Source of the DNA: an uncultured Alphaproteobacteria bacterium
GTDB taxonomy: Bacteria > Pseudomonadota > Alphaproteobacteria > Sphingomonadales > SMXR01
NCBI GenBank assembly: GCA_937126915.1
Contig: CAKZLM010000030.1
Coordinates: forward strand, 1-50,134
DNA: 50,134 nucleotides
Direction: 5' to 3'
Part shown: positions 1-8,210 of the stretch, one piece after another
How the letters are laid out: every line of letters starts with the position of its first letter
How positions within the stretch are numbered: the first letter of the stretch is position 1
The notes under the pieces: model-generated
The model's input: only the letters and a program-made list of their open reading frames with translations
Database searches by the model: none
Told to the model about the DNA's origin: nothing
Position numbers and translations under genes: made by a program

Positions 1-1
1 A

Positions 2-439
2 GAAACACCCTACATGAATGTCATGGTGGGTGCCGAAGTTTCATATTATCTAGCGGGGTCTAACAAAAACATCACGGCAGGACAAATTATCCGCGACGAC
101 TTGTCCTATACCTCAGCCACCCAAAACAAAGGCAGCCTAGGTTTTGACCTAATGAGTGGTTATGTTTTGGGCCCTGATGAAAACTTCTTGGTTTTTGCCA
201 CCCTTGGCGTGCAAAGCATGAAACTTGATGTTGCCGACAGCGCCTTTGACAGCTATTCAAAGCTAGCCATCACCGCTGGCGTTGGTGGTGAAGCTTATAT
301 TTGGCGGGGTCTTGGGCTGCGTGCCAATGTCAAATTTGGTGGTGCCAGTGTTAAAGAAGACCTATTTGATGGCGCTTTAAGCTATAAAGGCAAAAAAACC
401 GCCAATACCATTAATTTGGCGATGATTTATAATTTCTAA
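2..439 (+). CDS. Outer-membrane beta-barrel protein, C-terminal part (5' end off the window)
   Basis: The reading frame is open to the left edge (codons from base 2), so this is the C-terminal part of a longer protein and the ATG at 14 is probably internal. The visible roughly 145 residues alternate short hydrophobic/aromatic strands with turns and end in Asn-Phe, the C-terminal aromatic typical of barrels inserted by the BAM complex. It resembles porin-family or OmpA-like 8-stranded barrels. A strong terminator follows at once, and a second barrel gene lies 128 bases downstream, so the two may be paralogues. No specific substrate or function can be inferred. Confidence 0.75.
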   Translation, partial: ETPYMNVMVGAEVSYYLAGSNKNITAGQIIRDDLSYTSATQNKGSLGFDLMSGYVLGPDENFLVFATLGVQSMKLDVADSAFDSYSKLAITAGVGGEAYIWRGLGLRANVKFGGASVKEDLFDGALSYKGKKTANTINLAMIYNF

Positions 440-466
440 ATCTGTCACCCAAATCCAACAAGTTAA

Positions 467-506
467 ATGCTGCCCTCAGAATAATTCCTTTGGGCGGCAT
501 TTTTTT
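467..506 (+). terminator. Rho-independent terminator after the first barrel gene
   Basis: A 9-bp stem (467-475 with 492-500, one G-U pair) encloses a 16-base loop and is followed by six T. It lies 28 bases after the stop codon. Confidence 0.85.
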
Positions 507-567
507 CTTTACCGCTGATCAATGCTGTTTCTAATATGGGCGCGAAACAATCATAAAGGGGAAACCT

Positions 568-1332
568 ATGAAACTGAAGAATTTGCTTTTGGCAACAACC
601 ATTGCGGCAGCTGGTTTGGGAACAGCGGCATCACATGCACAAACTATGGTTGGGGATTTTTATATGGGTGTTAATTTTTCTGCCATGACAGAAAAAGCCA
701 GCGGCACCATTGAGCGCTATCGCCAACGCTCTGACGCTACCTCAGCCAGCTTGGATAACACCTTCTCTGCCGATTATTCGCAAACCAATCCATTAGTAGG
801 TCTTGTTGCTGGTTGGCGCGCTGATATGGGCGGTCAATTTGCGGCTGGTATTGAAGGCGGGTTTAACGCCTCATTGAACAGTAAAAGCTTCAATCGTGAA
901 GCCGATATTTCTTTTGAGATTTATGACTTCAGCCTTAGTCAATTAAATGCCCATCCACAGCTTTATGTTAAAGCCTTGGGCGGTATATATGTTGATCCAG
1001 CCAAAAAGATGTTAGCTTTTGTATCTGCAGGCTTTAACAGCTACAAGGTTTCTAACTCAGGCGTGGTAACCTTTGATGATGGCAAGGCCAGTAAAACCAA
1101 ATTTGTACCAAGTGCAGGCCTTGAATATCGCTTCAGCGAGACTATCAGCCTACGGGGTGAATTTACCTATGCTGATTGGGAAGAAAACTTGACCCAAGCC
1201 ACCAACATCACCCCCCTTGTAACACAGGTACCAGGCAGTGATACTTTAACGGATACCATCAGCTACAGCGATTTTATGATCAAACATCAGCGTAAGTCTT
1301 TCATTAATTTTGCGCTACTTTATCGCTTCTAA
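568..1332 (+). CDS. Outer-membrane beta-barrel protein, 254 aa
   Basis: An N-terminal signal peptide is clear: Lys-rich start, hydrophobic core to about residue 20, Ala-His-Ala before Gln25. The rest is rich in amphipathic strands with aromatic girdles and ends in LLYRF, a terminal-Phe insertion signal. An AAGGGG ribosome-binding site precedes the ATG. The gene stands between two strong terminators, so it is probably monocistronic. It belongs to the broad porin-family/OMP_b-brl type; pore function or ligand cannot be told from sequence. It shares style and length class with the partial barrel upstream and the barrel gene at 6472-7077. Confidence 0.8.
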   Translation: MKLKNLLLATTIAAAGLGTAASHAQTMVGDFYMGVNFSAMTEKASGTIERYRQRSDATSASLDNTFSADYSQTNPLVGLVAGWRADMGGQFAAGIEGGFNASLNSKSFNREADISFEIYDFSLSQLNAHPQLYVKALGGIYVDPAKKMLAFVSAGFNSYKVSNSGVVTFDDGKASKTKFVPSAGLEYRFSETISLRGEFTYADWEENLTQATNITPLVTQVPGSDTLTDTISYSDFMIKHQRKSFINFALLYRF

Positions 1333-1354
1333 AGTGATCAAATCCTAAAAACAG

Positions 1355-1383
1355 AAAAGCGGGCCAATCAGCCCGCTTTTTTT
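1355..1383. terminator. Bidirectional terminator between convergent genes
   Basis: A perfect 10-bp stem (1355-1364 with 1371-1380) with a 6-base loop is flanked by T on the plus strand. It can also serve the minus-strand ABC gene that ends at 1404. Confidence 0.85.
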
Positions 1384-1403
1384 GTGGCTGCGTTTCTTTG
1401 AAA

Positions 1404-3206
1404 TTAAACAGGGTCGCCGTTTTGAAACTGTAGGTCCGCTAAACGGGCATAAAGGCCCCCTTTTGCGAACAGGGCATCATGGGTACCTTCTTCCGCTACC
1501 TTGCCTTCTTCCATCACCACAATTCGGTCAACCGCACGAACCGTTGATAAGCGGTGGGCGATAACAATGGTTGTGCGGCCCTGCATCAAATTATCAAGCG
1601 CCTTTTGAACCTTAGCTTCTGATTCACTGTCTAGGGCGCTGGTGGCCTCATCTAACAACAATATGGGCGCATCACGTAAAATGGCACGGGCAATTGCAAG
1701 GCGTTGACGCTGCCCGCCTGAAAGGCGCACTCCACGCTCGCCTAGGTAGGTTTCAATGCCCTGTGGCAGGCGTTCGATAAAATCACGCGCTTGTGCCGAT
1801 TCAATAGCCGCCATAACCTCTTCATCGCTGGCGTCAGGGCGGCCATAACGCACATTTTCAAGAACCGTATCGGCAAAAATAACCGTCTCTTGTGGCACGA
1901 TCGACATTTTAGCCCGAAAGTCAGTTGGCTCTAACGCCCTAATATCTTGTCCATTGATGGTAACCGTGCCCTGCTGAGGATCAAAGAAGCGCATAATTAA
2001 TTGCAGCACTGTCGATTTACCCGCCCCTGATGGGCCAACCAAAGCAACAGTCTCACCCTCCTTCACATTAAGGGTGAAACGATCCAAAGCTTTTTCATTG
2101 GGTTTTGATGGATAAGAAAAAGAAATATCATCAAACCCAACAGATGCTTTCATGGTTGTATCATCAATTTTGGCTGGCGTATCTGGCACTTCTAAATTGC
2201 TTTTTTGCCCCATCAGAAAGGATAAACGTTCAGCGGCACCTGCAGCACGCATCAATTCACCATAAATTTCAGACAGTGCCCCCATGGCCCCCGCCACTAA
2301 GATAGAAAGAGACACAAATGACGCCAACTCTCCACTGGTCATCGCGCCCGTTACCACATCCTTGGCACCGCGCCATAAAACCAAAACGATGGCACCAAAT
2401 AGCAACATAATAACCGCACCTGTCATCCAAGCGCGGGTGTTTATGCGTTTTTTAGCAACGCCATAAGCGCTTTCTACCGCACCAGAAAATTTTTGACGCT
2501 CTTCTTCTTCACGGGTGAAGGCTTGTACCACTTGAATGGCCCCAAGAGATTCGTCGGCCATAGTACCAACATCAGCGATGCGGTCTTGACTGTGTTTTGA
2601 AAGCGAACGAACACGGCGGCCCAAGACAATAATCGGTACTAAAATCACGGGCAGAACCAAGGCAATCATACCCAGCAATTTAGGACTGATAAAAAACAAC
2701 ATGATCACGCCACCGATCAACATTAAGAAATTGCGCATTGCCACACTTAATGATGACCCCACAACATTTTGGATGATGGTGGTATCTGCAGTTAGACGAG
2801 CTGATAATTCACCGGGGCGATTCTCTTCAAAAAAGGATGGATGCAGGGTGATAAGGTTGGCATAAACCGCTTTTCTGATATCAGCCACCACCCGTTCACC
2901 CAATGTTGTGACCAATTTAAAACGAAAAAATGTGCTGATGGCGAGGATAACGATAACGCCAAAAAGACCGGCAAAATAAGTATCAATGGCATCAGGGTCA
3001 TTGGCGACAAAACCTTGATCAATGATCAATTCCATCGATTTAAAAATCGCCAAGGTTGAGCCCGCTGCAACAACCAATGCCACCAAAGCCCCCGCTACCA
3101 TTAGCTTGTAGGGAGATAGAAAAGAGATGATTGATTTTAATTTACGCACTGGCGCTTTTTTATCACCTTCATCAATGGAAGGGGTTTCTTGTTGTTTTTT
3201 CGCCAT
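1404..3206 (-). CDS. ABC exporter, fused permease-ATPase (MsbA-like, alphaproteobacterial type)
   Basis: This is a half-transporter of about 600 residues that should dimerise in the inner membrane and export a lipid, peptide or drug-like substrate. The N-terminal half holds about six membrane segments (residues 35-310). The C-terminal ATPase has Walker A GPSGAGKST (391-399), the signature LSGGQ (495-499), Walker B ILLLDE (515-520) and an H-loop in IAHRLST. I chose the ATG at 3206 (MAKKQQ) because a purine-rich AGGGCAGG lies upstream and the family begins near here; the longest frame would start at 3278. It is divergent from rpmE, a pairing common in Alphaproteobacteria. The substrate is unknown. 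Confidence 0.88.
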   Translation of the reverse strand: MAKKQQETPSIDEGDKKAPVRKLKSIISFLSPYKLMVAGALVALVVAAGSTLAIFKSMELIIDQGFVANDPDAIDTYFAGLFGVIVILAISTFFRFKLVTTLGERVVADIRKAVYANLITLHPSFFEENRPGELSARLTADTTIIQNVVGSSLSVAMRNFLMLIGGVIMLFFISPKLLGMIALVLPVILVPIIVLGRRVRSLSKHSQDRIADVGTMADESLGAIQVVQAFTREEEERQKFSGAVESAYGVAKKRINTRAWMTGAVIMLLFGAIVLVLWRGAKDVVTGAMTSGELASFVSLSILVAGAMGALSEIYGELMRAAGAAERLSFLMGQKSNLEVPDTPAKIDDTTMKASVGFDDISFSYPSKPNEKALDRFTLNVKEGETVALVGPSGAGKSTVLQLIMRFFDPQQGTVTINGQDIRALEPTDFRAKMSIVPQETVIFADTVLENVRYGRPDASDEEVMAAIESAQARDFIERLPQGIETYLGERGVRLSGGQRQRLAIARAILRDAPILLLDEATSALDSESEAKVQKALDNLMQGRTTIVIAHRLSTVRAVDRIVVMEEGKVAEEGTHDALFAKGGLYARLADLQFQNGDPV

Positions 3207-3368
3207 AAAGCCTGCCCTTAAATCTAAACTTTGTTGCATTCCATATAGCAAGATGACGAAGGGCTTACAATGTTTCAAAAAAAATATTAGCCTTTTTACC
3301 AGATAGGGTCTTGCCAGATGGCTTTAGAATCGTTATACAGCCGCGACCTGATGCACTGGAGAAAAGCA

Positions 3369-3596
3369 ATGCGTAAAGATATTCATCCTGATTATCACAT
3401 GATTAAAGTTGTCATGTCAGATGGCAGCACATACGAAACCCGTTCTACTTGGGGTAAAGAAGGCGATACAATGACTTTGGAAATTGATCCAAAGGTACAT
3501 CCTGCCTGGACCGGTGGTACACAACGTGTATTGGACGGTGGTCGTATATCTAAATTCAACAAGCGTTTTGGTGGTTTGAACTTCGGTAAGAAGTAA
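3369..3596 (+). CDS. rpmE: Ribosomal protein bL31, zinc-independent form
   Basis: This 75-residue protein of the large ribosomal subunit contributes to the bridge between the subunits. [10 protein letters not shown] at the N-terminus and the RSTWGKEGD and HPAWTGG motifs are typical of alphaproteobacterial bL31. The frame is open upstream to 3318, but GGAG seven bases before the ATG at 3369 and the family start support this shorter form. It contains no cysteine, so it lacks the CxxC zinc ribbon of the C+ form. A terminator follows closely, so the gene is probably monocistronic. Confidence 0.95.
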   Translation: MRKDIHPDYHMIKVVMSDGSTYETRSTWGKEGDTMTLEIDPKVHPAWTGGTQRVLDGGRISKFNKRFGGLNFGKK

Positions 3597-3637
3597 GCCT
3601 GTCGCTTATTGGTTTAGATCAGACTGATCAGAATTTG

Positions 3638-3669
3638 AAAAGGTACTGAAGGTGATTCAGTGCCTTTTT
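3638..3669 (+). terminator. Rho-independent terminator after rpmE
   Basis: A 13-bp stem (3638-3650 with 3656-3668, one G-U) has a 5-base loop and runs into a T tract. Confidence 0.85.
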
Positions 3670-3706
3670 CGTTTTTGAAAAATTTTCATTTTTTTCATTA
3701 CGCCCT

Positions 3707-3734
3707 CTTGCAGCCCCAAAATTTATTCCTAAAT
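3707..3734 (+). promoter_or_regulatory. Candidate heat-shock (RpoH-type) promoter of hsp20
   Basis: CTTG at 3707-3710, 17 bases of spacer and CCTAAAT at 3728-3734 resemble the alphaproteobacterial sigma-32 pattern (CTTG, 17-18 bases, CYTATnT), with one deviation in the -10 part. A start near 3741 would give a leader of roughly 100 bases. This is inferred from motif and gene context only. Confidence 0.35.
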
Positions 3735-3740
3735 ATGGTT

Positions 3741-3838
3741 TATCAGACGCCGCAAAGCGGGTTTGACACGTTTAACCATAGTCCTGCCAGCTGGTCTGGG
3801 GGACAACGCAAAACTATCGCTCAAAGGAGGATGACATT
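3741..3838 (+). promoter_or_regulatory. Candidate ROSE-type RNA thermometer in the hsp20 leader
   Basis: The leader can fold into successive hairpins: CCGC/GCGG at 3750-3760, then GTCC..CCAG with CTGG..GGAC at 3781-3804. The last element places TCGCT (3817-3821), a UYGCU motif, three bases upstream of the Shine-Dalgarno AGGAGG (3825-3830). In ROSE elements UYGCU pairs imperfectly with AGGA and melts on heating. Family-level knowledge (ROSE leaders precede alphaproteobacterial hsp20 genes) agrees, but the fold was judged by eye. Confidence 0.5.
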
Positions 3839-4300
3839 ATGCGTACAGTTGATATTACACCTTTCTTGGAATCTGCCATTGGCTTTGACAATCTTTTCCG
3901 CCTATCTGACCGTTTAGAACAATTAGGCGCCAATGAACGCAGCTACCCACCTTACAACATTGAAAAACTAGACGAGCATGATTACCAAATCACGCTTGCC
4001 TTGGCTGGCTTTACCGAAGATGAAATTACCATCACCCTTGAGGATGGCCGTTTGATCATTGAAGGCGTGTCTAACACCAAAGAACAAGATAAAAAACGCA
4101 CTTTCCTTCATAAAGGCATTGCCAAACGCGCCTTTAAGCGCAGCTTCCAATTAGCTGACCACATTAAGGTTCTAGGCGCCAATTATGAAAATGGCTTGCT
4201 GTCTGTTGCCCTTCAACGTGAAGTCCCAGAACATAAAAAGCCACGTCGCATTGAAATTTCATCAAGCGACGACGCCAAACAAAAAGTTATTGAAGGTTAA
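3839..4300 (+). CDS. Small heat-shock protein, Hsp20/IbpA family
   Basis: This is an ATP-independent holdase that binds unfolding proteins in the cytoplasm and hands them to DnaK/ClpB. The 153-residue protein has the IbpA-like start (MRTVDITPF, then YPPYNIEK), an alpha-crystallin domain over about residues 38-135 and a short charged tail. The ALAGF and YENGLLSV segments correspond to conserved parts of the crystallin fold. AAGGAGG lies eight bases before the ATG, and the leader looks like a thermosensor. It is monocistronic, bounded by terminators. It could equally be named ibpA or hspA. Confidence 0.92.
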   Translation: MRTVDITPFLESAIGFDNLFRLSDRLEQLGANERSYPPYNIEKLDEHDYQITLALAGFTEDEITITLEDGRLIIEGVSNTKEQDKKRTFLHKGIAKRAFKRSFQLADHIKVLGANYENGLLSVALQREVPEHKKPRRIEISSSDDAKQKVIEG

Positions 4301-4344
4301 GATAAGCGATTTCCCAAAGTTCGCGAACTCTTAATCCCAGAATT

Positions 4345-4376
4345 AAAAGGTCCAGATCCCCATCTGGGCCTTTTTT
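4345..4376 (+). terminator. Rho-independent terminator after hsp20
   Basis: A 13-base arm at 4345-4357 pairs with 4362-4374 (one G-U) around a 4-base loop, ending in six T. Confidence 0.88.
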
Positions 4377-4446
4377 CATCTCCTCTGGTTGACCTGACAT
4401 TCTGAATGCTTATCTTAATGTCTCAGTTATTTGAGGGGAGAAAAAC

Positions 4447-5421
4447 ATGAAAGCTGTTAAGGCAAATGGCGCTGGTGGACCTGAGGTTTTATCTATTGTC
4501 GATACAGAAAAACCAGAACCAAAACATGATGAAATTCGCATTCAGGTAAAAGCCGCAGGTATCAATCGACCTGATGTCTTTCAACGGATGGGTATGTATC
4601 CCCCACCCCCTGGCGTGACTGACATCCTTGGGTTAGAAGTTAGTGGCATCATCGACAAAGTTGGGGCCAGTATCAGCGATTGGTCCGTGGGGGATGAGGT
4701 ATGCGCCCTTGTTCCCGGCGGCGGTTATGCAAACTATGTCACCACCCCACCTGATACCGTTTTAAAGAAACCACAAAACCTCTCCTTTGAAGAAGCTGCA
4801 GGCATTCCCGAAACGTTTTTCACCGTATGGACCAATGTGTTTGATCGAGGAAATTTGCAAAAGGGTGAAACCATTTTAATTCAAGGCGGCAGTTCTGGTA
4901 TTGGCACCACCGCCATACAAATGGCAAAAGCTTTTGGCTCCCATGTCATAACCACAGTGGGATCCGAAGAAAAAGCCGCCCTATGCCGTGATCTGGGTGC
5001 TGATTTGGTGATTAATTATAAAGAACAATCATTTAAAGATGTAATCACTGAACATTGGAAAAAAGGTGTTGATGTTATTTTGGATATGGTCGCCGGTGAT
5101 TATACCCAAGATCATTTAAGTCTTTTGAACCCTGCGGGGCGATTGGTGCTAATTGCCTTTTTGAAAGGGCCACATGCGGATATTAACATGCTGCCTGTTT
5201 TGACCAAGAATTTAACCATTACAGGGTCAACTCTGCGTCCTAAACCATTGGCCTATAAAAAAGATATTCGCGATAAAATTCAAAAGAACATTATGCCCCT
5301 TTTGGAAGAGGGTACCATCAAACCTGTTATAGACAGTTGTTTTTCCTTAGATAAGGTATCTGAGGCCCATGCTTTGATGGATAGCAGCAATCACAAAGGC
5401 AAAATCATCCTAACACTGTAA
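4447..5421 (+). CDS. NAD(P)H:quinone oxidoreductase, zinc-free MDR family (PIG3-like)
   Basis: This 324-residue member of the medium-chain dehydrogenase/reductase superfamily lacks the zinc-binding cysteines of alcohol dehydrogenases. It resembles the PIG3/quinone oxidoreductase subfamily, which reduces quinones with NADPH in the cytosol. A GroES-like domain with NRPDVFQRMGMYPPPPG covers about residues 1-120. A Rossmann domain with the cofactor loop IQGGSSGIG near residues 141-149 follows. GAGGGGAG precedes the ATG. The DUF1013 regulator gene lies downstream; this neighbour pair is common in Alphaproteobacteria. Confidence 0.9.
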   Translation: MKAVKANGAGGPEVLSIVDTEKPEPKHDEIRIQVKAAGINRPDVFQRMGMYPPPPGVTDILGLEVSGIIDKVGASISDWSVGDEVCALVPGGGYANYVTTPPDTVLKKPQNLSFEEAAGIPETFFTVWTNVFDRGNLQKGETILIQGGSSGIGTTAIQMAKAFGSHVITTVGSEEKAALCRDLGADLVINYKEQSFKDVITEHWKKGVDVILDMVAGDYTQDHLSLLNPAGRLVLIAFLKGPHADINMLPVLTKNLTITGSTLRPKPLAYKKDIRDKIQKNIMPLLEEGTIKPVIDSCFSLDKVSEAHALMDSSNHKGKIILTL

Positions 5422-5529
5422 GAAAGACCCCAACCCTTTAAGAAAGACATTGACTTATACCCCCTAATGGTGCTTTAAAATAACTAACCTTTCTTTTTCA
5501 AGATGACCAATTGATTTGAAAAAGGAAAA

Positions 5530-5586
5530 ATCCGGAAAATTGTTATTTTTTACACCGGATCGGGCCTTGGCCCGGCACCCTTTTTT
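5530..5586 (+). terminator. Tandem hairpins with T tract; terminator or leader attenuator
   Basis: ATCCGG (5530-5535) pairs with CCGGAT (5555-5560). Directly after it comes CGGGCCTTGGCCCG (5561-5574), and six T follow at 5581-5586. It lies 108 bases after the oxidoreductase stop and 85 before the DUF1013 start. It could end the first transcript or act in the leader of the second. The T tract is separated from the stem by six bases, which weakens the terminator reading. Confidence 0.4.
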
Positions 5587-5671
5587 GTGGTGTATCACTG
5601 AGATGATTTTTGACCTTACAAAGCTTTGAAGAAAACAGCTTTTTAAGTGAGTAACCGATAGGAGACCTTCG

Positions 5672-6373
5672 ATGAGTCAACCTTTAATGCCGATGGCAAC
5701 AGCCGTATGGTTGATTGATAATACCTCGCTGACATTTCGTCAGATTGCGCGTTTCTGTAACCTGCACGAACTAGAAGTGCAAGGCATTGCAGACGAAACT
5801 GTTGGCCAAAACATTGTGGGCATCGACCCAACTTTAAACGGTCAGCTTACTTGGGCTGAGATTGAGCGCTGCCAAAAAGACCCAACCGCATCGTTAGAGT
5901 TATTGGTTGATGAGATTCCAGCGAAAAAGCGTACCAAGGGTCCACGCTATACGCCTGTATCTAAGCGCCAAGATAAACCATCTGCCATTGCATGGTTGAT
6001 CCGCCATCACCCTGAAATTAAAGATGCTGCCATTGGTCGCTTAATTGGTACAACCAAGCCAACCATTGAAGCTATCCGTAATAAAACCCATTGGAACATT
6101 GCCAATATTCAACCCATTGATCCGGTTGCCCTTGGCCTTTGTCGTCAATTGGAATTGGATGAAATGGTTCAAAAGGCACAGAAAAAAGCAGGCATTAGCC
6201 CTGAAGAAGCTGCGGCTGCTGCGGCTGAAACCGTTGCAGAAGCTGCCAAGGCAGAAGAAGAGCCAAAAGCGGGTTCTAGCTTCCTAGACAGCCTAACCAA
6301 AACAGATGACAAACCAGCTGCAAAAGAAGAAGAGCACAGCATTGAAAGCGTGTTTGGTAAATCTGACGACTAA
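5672..6373 (+). CDS. trcR: DUF1013 family cell-cycle transcriptional regulator (TrcR type)
   Basis: This 233-residue protein belongs to the alphaproteobacterial DUF1013 family, known as TrcR, a transcriptional regulator linked to cell-cycle control. The family core covers residues 1 to about 170: MATAVWLIDNTSLTFRQIA at the start, a helix-turn-helix-like stretch in IGRLIGTTKPTIEAIRNKTHWN, and the IQPIDPVALGLC motif. After it come an Ala/Glu-rich helix and an acidic tail. AGGAG lies seven bases before the ATG. A strong terminator follows. Family membership is secure; the molecular role here is by homology. Confidence 0.88.
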   Translation: MSQPLMPMATAVWLIDNTSLTFRQIARFCNLHELEVQGIADETVGQNIVGIDPTLNGQLTWAEIERCQKDPTASLELLVDEIPAKKRTKGPRYTPVSKRQDKPSAIAWLIRHHPEIKDAAIGRLIGTTKPTIEAIRNKTHWNIANIQPIDPVALGLCRQLELDEMVQKAQKKAGISPEEAAAAAAETVAEAAKAEEEPKAGSSFLDSLTKTDDKPAAKEEEHSIESVFGKSDD

Positions 6374-6396
6374 ACAGTCGCGTCATTAAAAACAAT

Positions 6397-6433
6397 AAAG
6401 GCCCGAAGGATGATCTCTTTCGGGCCTTTTTTT
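6397..6433 (+). terminator. Rho-independent terminator after trcR
   Basis: An 11-bp perfect stem (6397-6407 with 6419-6429) is followed by a run of T to 6433. It sits between convergent genes. Confidence 0.88.
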
Positions 6434-6471
6434 AATGTCGTTCCCAATCAGGGTTTAATAAGTGGCAGGGC

Positions 6472-7077
6472 TTAATAAGTGGTGAAAAACTTATAACGTA
6501 GCGTGGTTGAGAAACTGTGACTGTCATAGACACCAAATGTCGTGCCGGTAATAGTGGTGAAATAGCGATATTCGCCACTAAAAGACAGCTCATCAGAAAT
6601 GGGATATGTCATACCAACCATGCCCTGTAGAGCTGCTTCATGGTTTTTGTCGCCTTCATCTTTAAAGTTAACAAAGGCATAACCTAAGCCAAGACCAACA
6701 TAGGGGATCACTGGATAATCCATATCAAATTCTAAAAAACTGTTGCCCATTACGGTGCTCATAATGCCACTTTTGGCAACCACAGCGCCATCCTCAGAAT
6801 TTTGATCATAGTCTGATGTGTAGGTCATCAACTCTAGCTCAAAATTAAATTCGCGCATGTTATAACCAACGGCGGCACCACCATGAAAACTGGTATCAAA
6901 TGAAAAAGTTGTAATTTCAGGCACATTGGGAACGGGAGCAAATTTTTCACGCACATTCAATGTTTGTGGACCACCGATACCCGCTTTTAATGACACATAA
7001 TAACCATCATCTGCCATCGCCGCAGGAGCCATAAGCATGCTTGATAAAGCGGTTGTTAAAGCAAAAAAATTTTTCAT
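6472..7077 (-). CDS. Outer-membrane beta-barrel protein, 201 aa
   Basis: A signal peptide (MKNFF..., Ala-Met-Ala before Asp23) is followed by an 8-strand-like barrel of about 180 residues, with GAAVGYNMREFNFELEL and PYVGLGLGYAFVNF resembling opacity/OmpA-like proteins. The C-terminus is RYKFFTTY, so the terminal aromatic is Tyr. AGGG eight bases before the ATG is the ribosome-binding site. An 8-bp inverted repeat sits 37-60 bases upstream of the start and may control the gene. It is divergent from nothing close by and convergent with trcR. Function beyond a surface barrel is unknown. Confidence 0.8.
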   Translation of the reverse strand: MKNFFALTTALSSMLMAPAAMADDGYYVSLKAGIGGPQTLNVREKFAPVPNVPEITTFSFDTSFHGGAAVGYNMREFNFELELMTYTSDYDQNSEDGAVVAKSGIMSTVMGNSFLEFDMDYPVIPYVGLGLGYAFVNFKDEGDKNHEAALQGMVGMTYPISDELSFSGEYRYFTTITGTTFGVYDSHSFSTTLRYKFFTTY

Positions 7078-7113
7078 TTAAATATCCCTAAATTATTTCA
7101 AAGAACAGTTAGC

Positions 7114-7137
7114 GCCTTAATGACATGAGATTAAGGC
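7114..7137. repeat. Perfect inverted repeat upstream of the 201-aa barrel gene
   Basis: GCCTTAAT (7114-7121) and ATTAAGGC (7130-7137) are separated by 8 bases. The position, 37-60 bases before the minus-strand start at 7077, fits an operator or a 5' leader hairpin. Confidence 0.5.
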
Positions 7138-7232
7138 AAAATAAAGCAAAAGAAGCGGCATTTGATGTTGCACAGCTAAAATACATATGGGTCGATACAA
7201 AGATACAACAAGCAAAAGACAGATACTTTTCA

Positions 7233-7266
7233 TAAAAAAACGCCCTCACATCCTGTAAGGGCGTTT
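7233..7266 (-). terminator. Minus-strand terminator after the DUF465 gene
   Basis: Arms 7238-7246 and 7258-7266 form a 9-bp stem. On the minus strand it runs into a T tract (A run at 7234-7240 on plus). Confidence 0.85.
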
Positions 7267-7291
7267 CTGCTATCTTTCCCGTAAACGGCTA

Positions 7292-7459
7292 TTAATGCTT
7301 GGTCATAGCCTTAATTTCTTCCTTAATTCGTAGCTTTCTTCGTTTTAATTCGGTAATTCGGACTGTATCGGGAAAAGGACGGTGCATCTCATCATCAATT
7401 CGTTTATCAAGGGCTTCGTGTTTCTCGTGTAAAGCGCTAACATGATTTTCATTGATCAT
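7292..7459 (-). CDS. DUF465 (YdcH-like) small coiled-coil protein, 55 aa
   Basis: Translation from the ATG at 7459 gives 55 residues starting MINENHVSALHEKHEALDKR and ending EIKAMTKH. The spacing of LHEKHEALDKRI and ITELKRRKLRIKEEI matches the two-helix DUF465/YdcH family of unknown function. GGAG lies six bases before the start, and a strong terminator follows. A second member of the family is at 8798-8995. Such genes often lie near purE in Alphaproteobacteria. Confidence 0.85.
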   Translation of the reverse strand: MINENHVSALHEKHEALDKRIDDEMHRPFPDTVRITELKRRKLRIKEEIKAMTKH

Positions 7460-7624
7460 CCGTCTCTCCTTTTCGTATAAAGTATGTAATGAACCATGAC
7501 TCCACCATATTTTTAGGTGCTTGTCATCTAAATTTAAAAGGTGATTTTGTAATAAAATTACGGTAAACCTGTGGATAACGCAATAACACCATGAAATGCA
7601 AAGAAAATTGATTGGAAAATATCC

Positions 7625-8203
7625 GTGACGAAAAATGCAAAAAAAACCAAACGATTGATTGTCGGCATTAGTGGCGCATCAGGAATAGCGTTTGGCTGGC
7701 GAATCATGGAACTTTTGCAATCCATGCCTGTGGAAACGCATTTAGTTGTGTCACCTGCTGCAGAAATGACTTTGGCCCTTGAAATGGATAAAAAAATTGC
7801 AGACCTGCGTGCCATGGCAGATGTTAACCACCCCTTCAAAGATATTGCTGCCCCCATTGCTAGTGGCAGCTTTAAAACTGATGGAATGATCATTGCTCCT
7901 TGCTCAGTGAAAACCATGTCTGAAATTGCATCAGGCATCACCCAATCACTGCTAACCCGTGCCGCAGATGTTATTCTAAAAGAACGCCGTAAACTTTATT
8001 TGATGGTGCGGGAATCACCGCTTCACCTGGGTCACTTACGCACCATGAGCACACTTTCTGAAATTGGCGCCACCATCGCACCACCGGTGCCAGCGCTGTA
8101 TGCCAAACCAGACAGCTTGGATGACATGATCACCCACACAGCAGCACGCGCCCTAGACCATTTTGATCTAGAATGCGATGAAACCTACCGCTGGAAAGAT
8201 TAA
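7625..8203 (+). CDS. ubiX: UbiX-type flavin prenyltransferase
   Basis: This 192-residue protein joins dimethylallyl phosphate to FMN, making the prenylated flavin cofactor for UbiD decarboxylases, and so supports ubiquinone synthesis. The family features are visible: LIVGISGASGIAFG (flavin-binding N-terminus, residues 11-24), IIAPCSVKTMSEIASG near the middle and MVRESPLHLGHLRTM with conserved Arg/Glu. The start is GTG at 7625; no in-frame ATG lies before the conserved N-terminus, and the ribosome-binding site is weak. No ubiD is in the window. It converges on the TIGR02444-type gene with a 7-base gap. Confidence 0.92.
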   Translation: MTKNAKKTKRLIVGISGASGIAFGWRIMELLQSMPVETHLVVSPAAEMTLALEMDKKIADLRAMADVNHPFKDIAAPIASGSFKTDGMIIAPCSVKTMSEIASGITQSLLTRAADVILKERRKLYLMVRESPLHLGHLRTMSTLSEIGATIAPPVPALYAKPDSLDDMITHTAARALDHFDLECDETYRWKD

Positions 8204-8210
8204 TAATTTG

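Noticed and set aside
5450-5481. TTGACT and TAAAAT as a promoter for trcR
   Set aside because: The spacer is 20 bases, too long for a good sigma-70 promoter.
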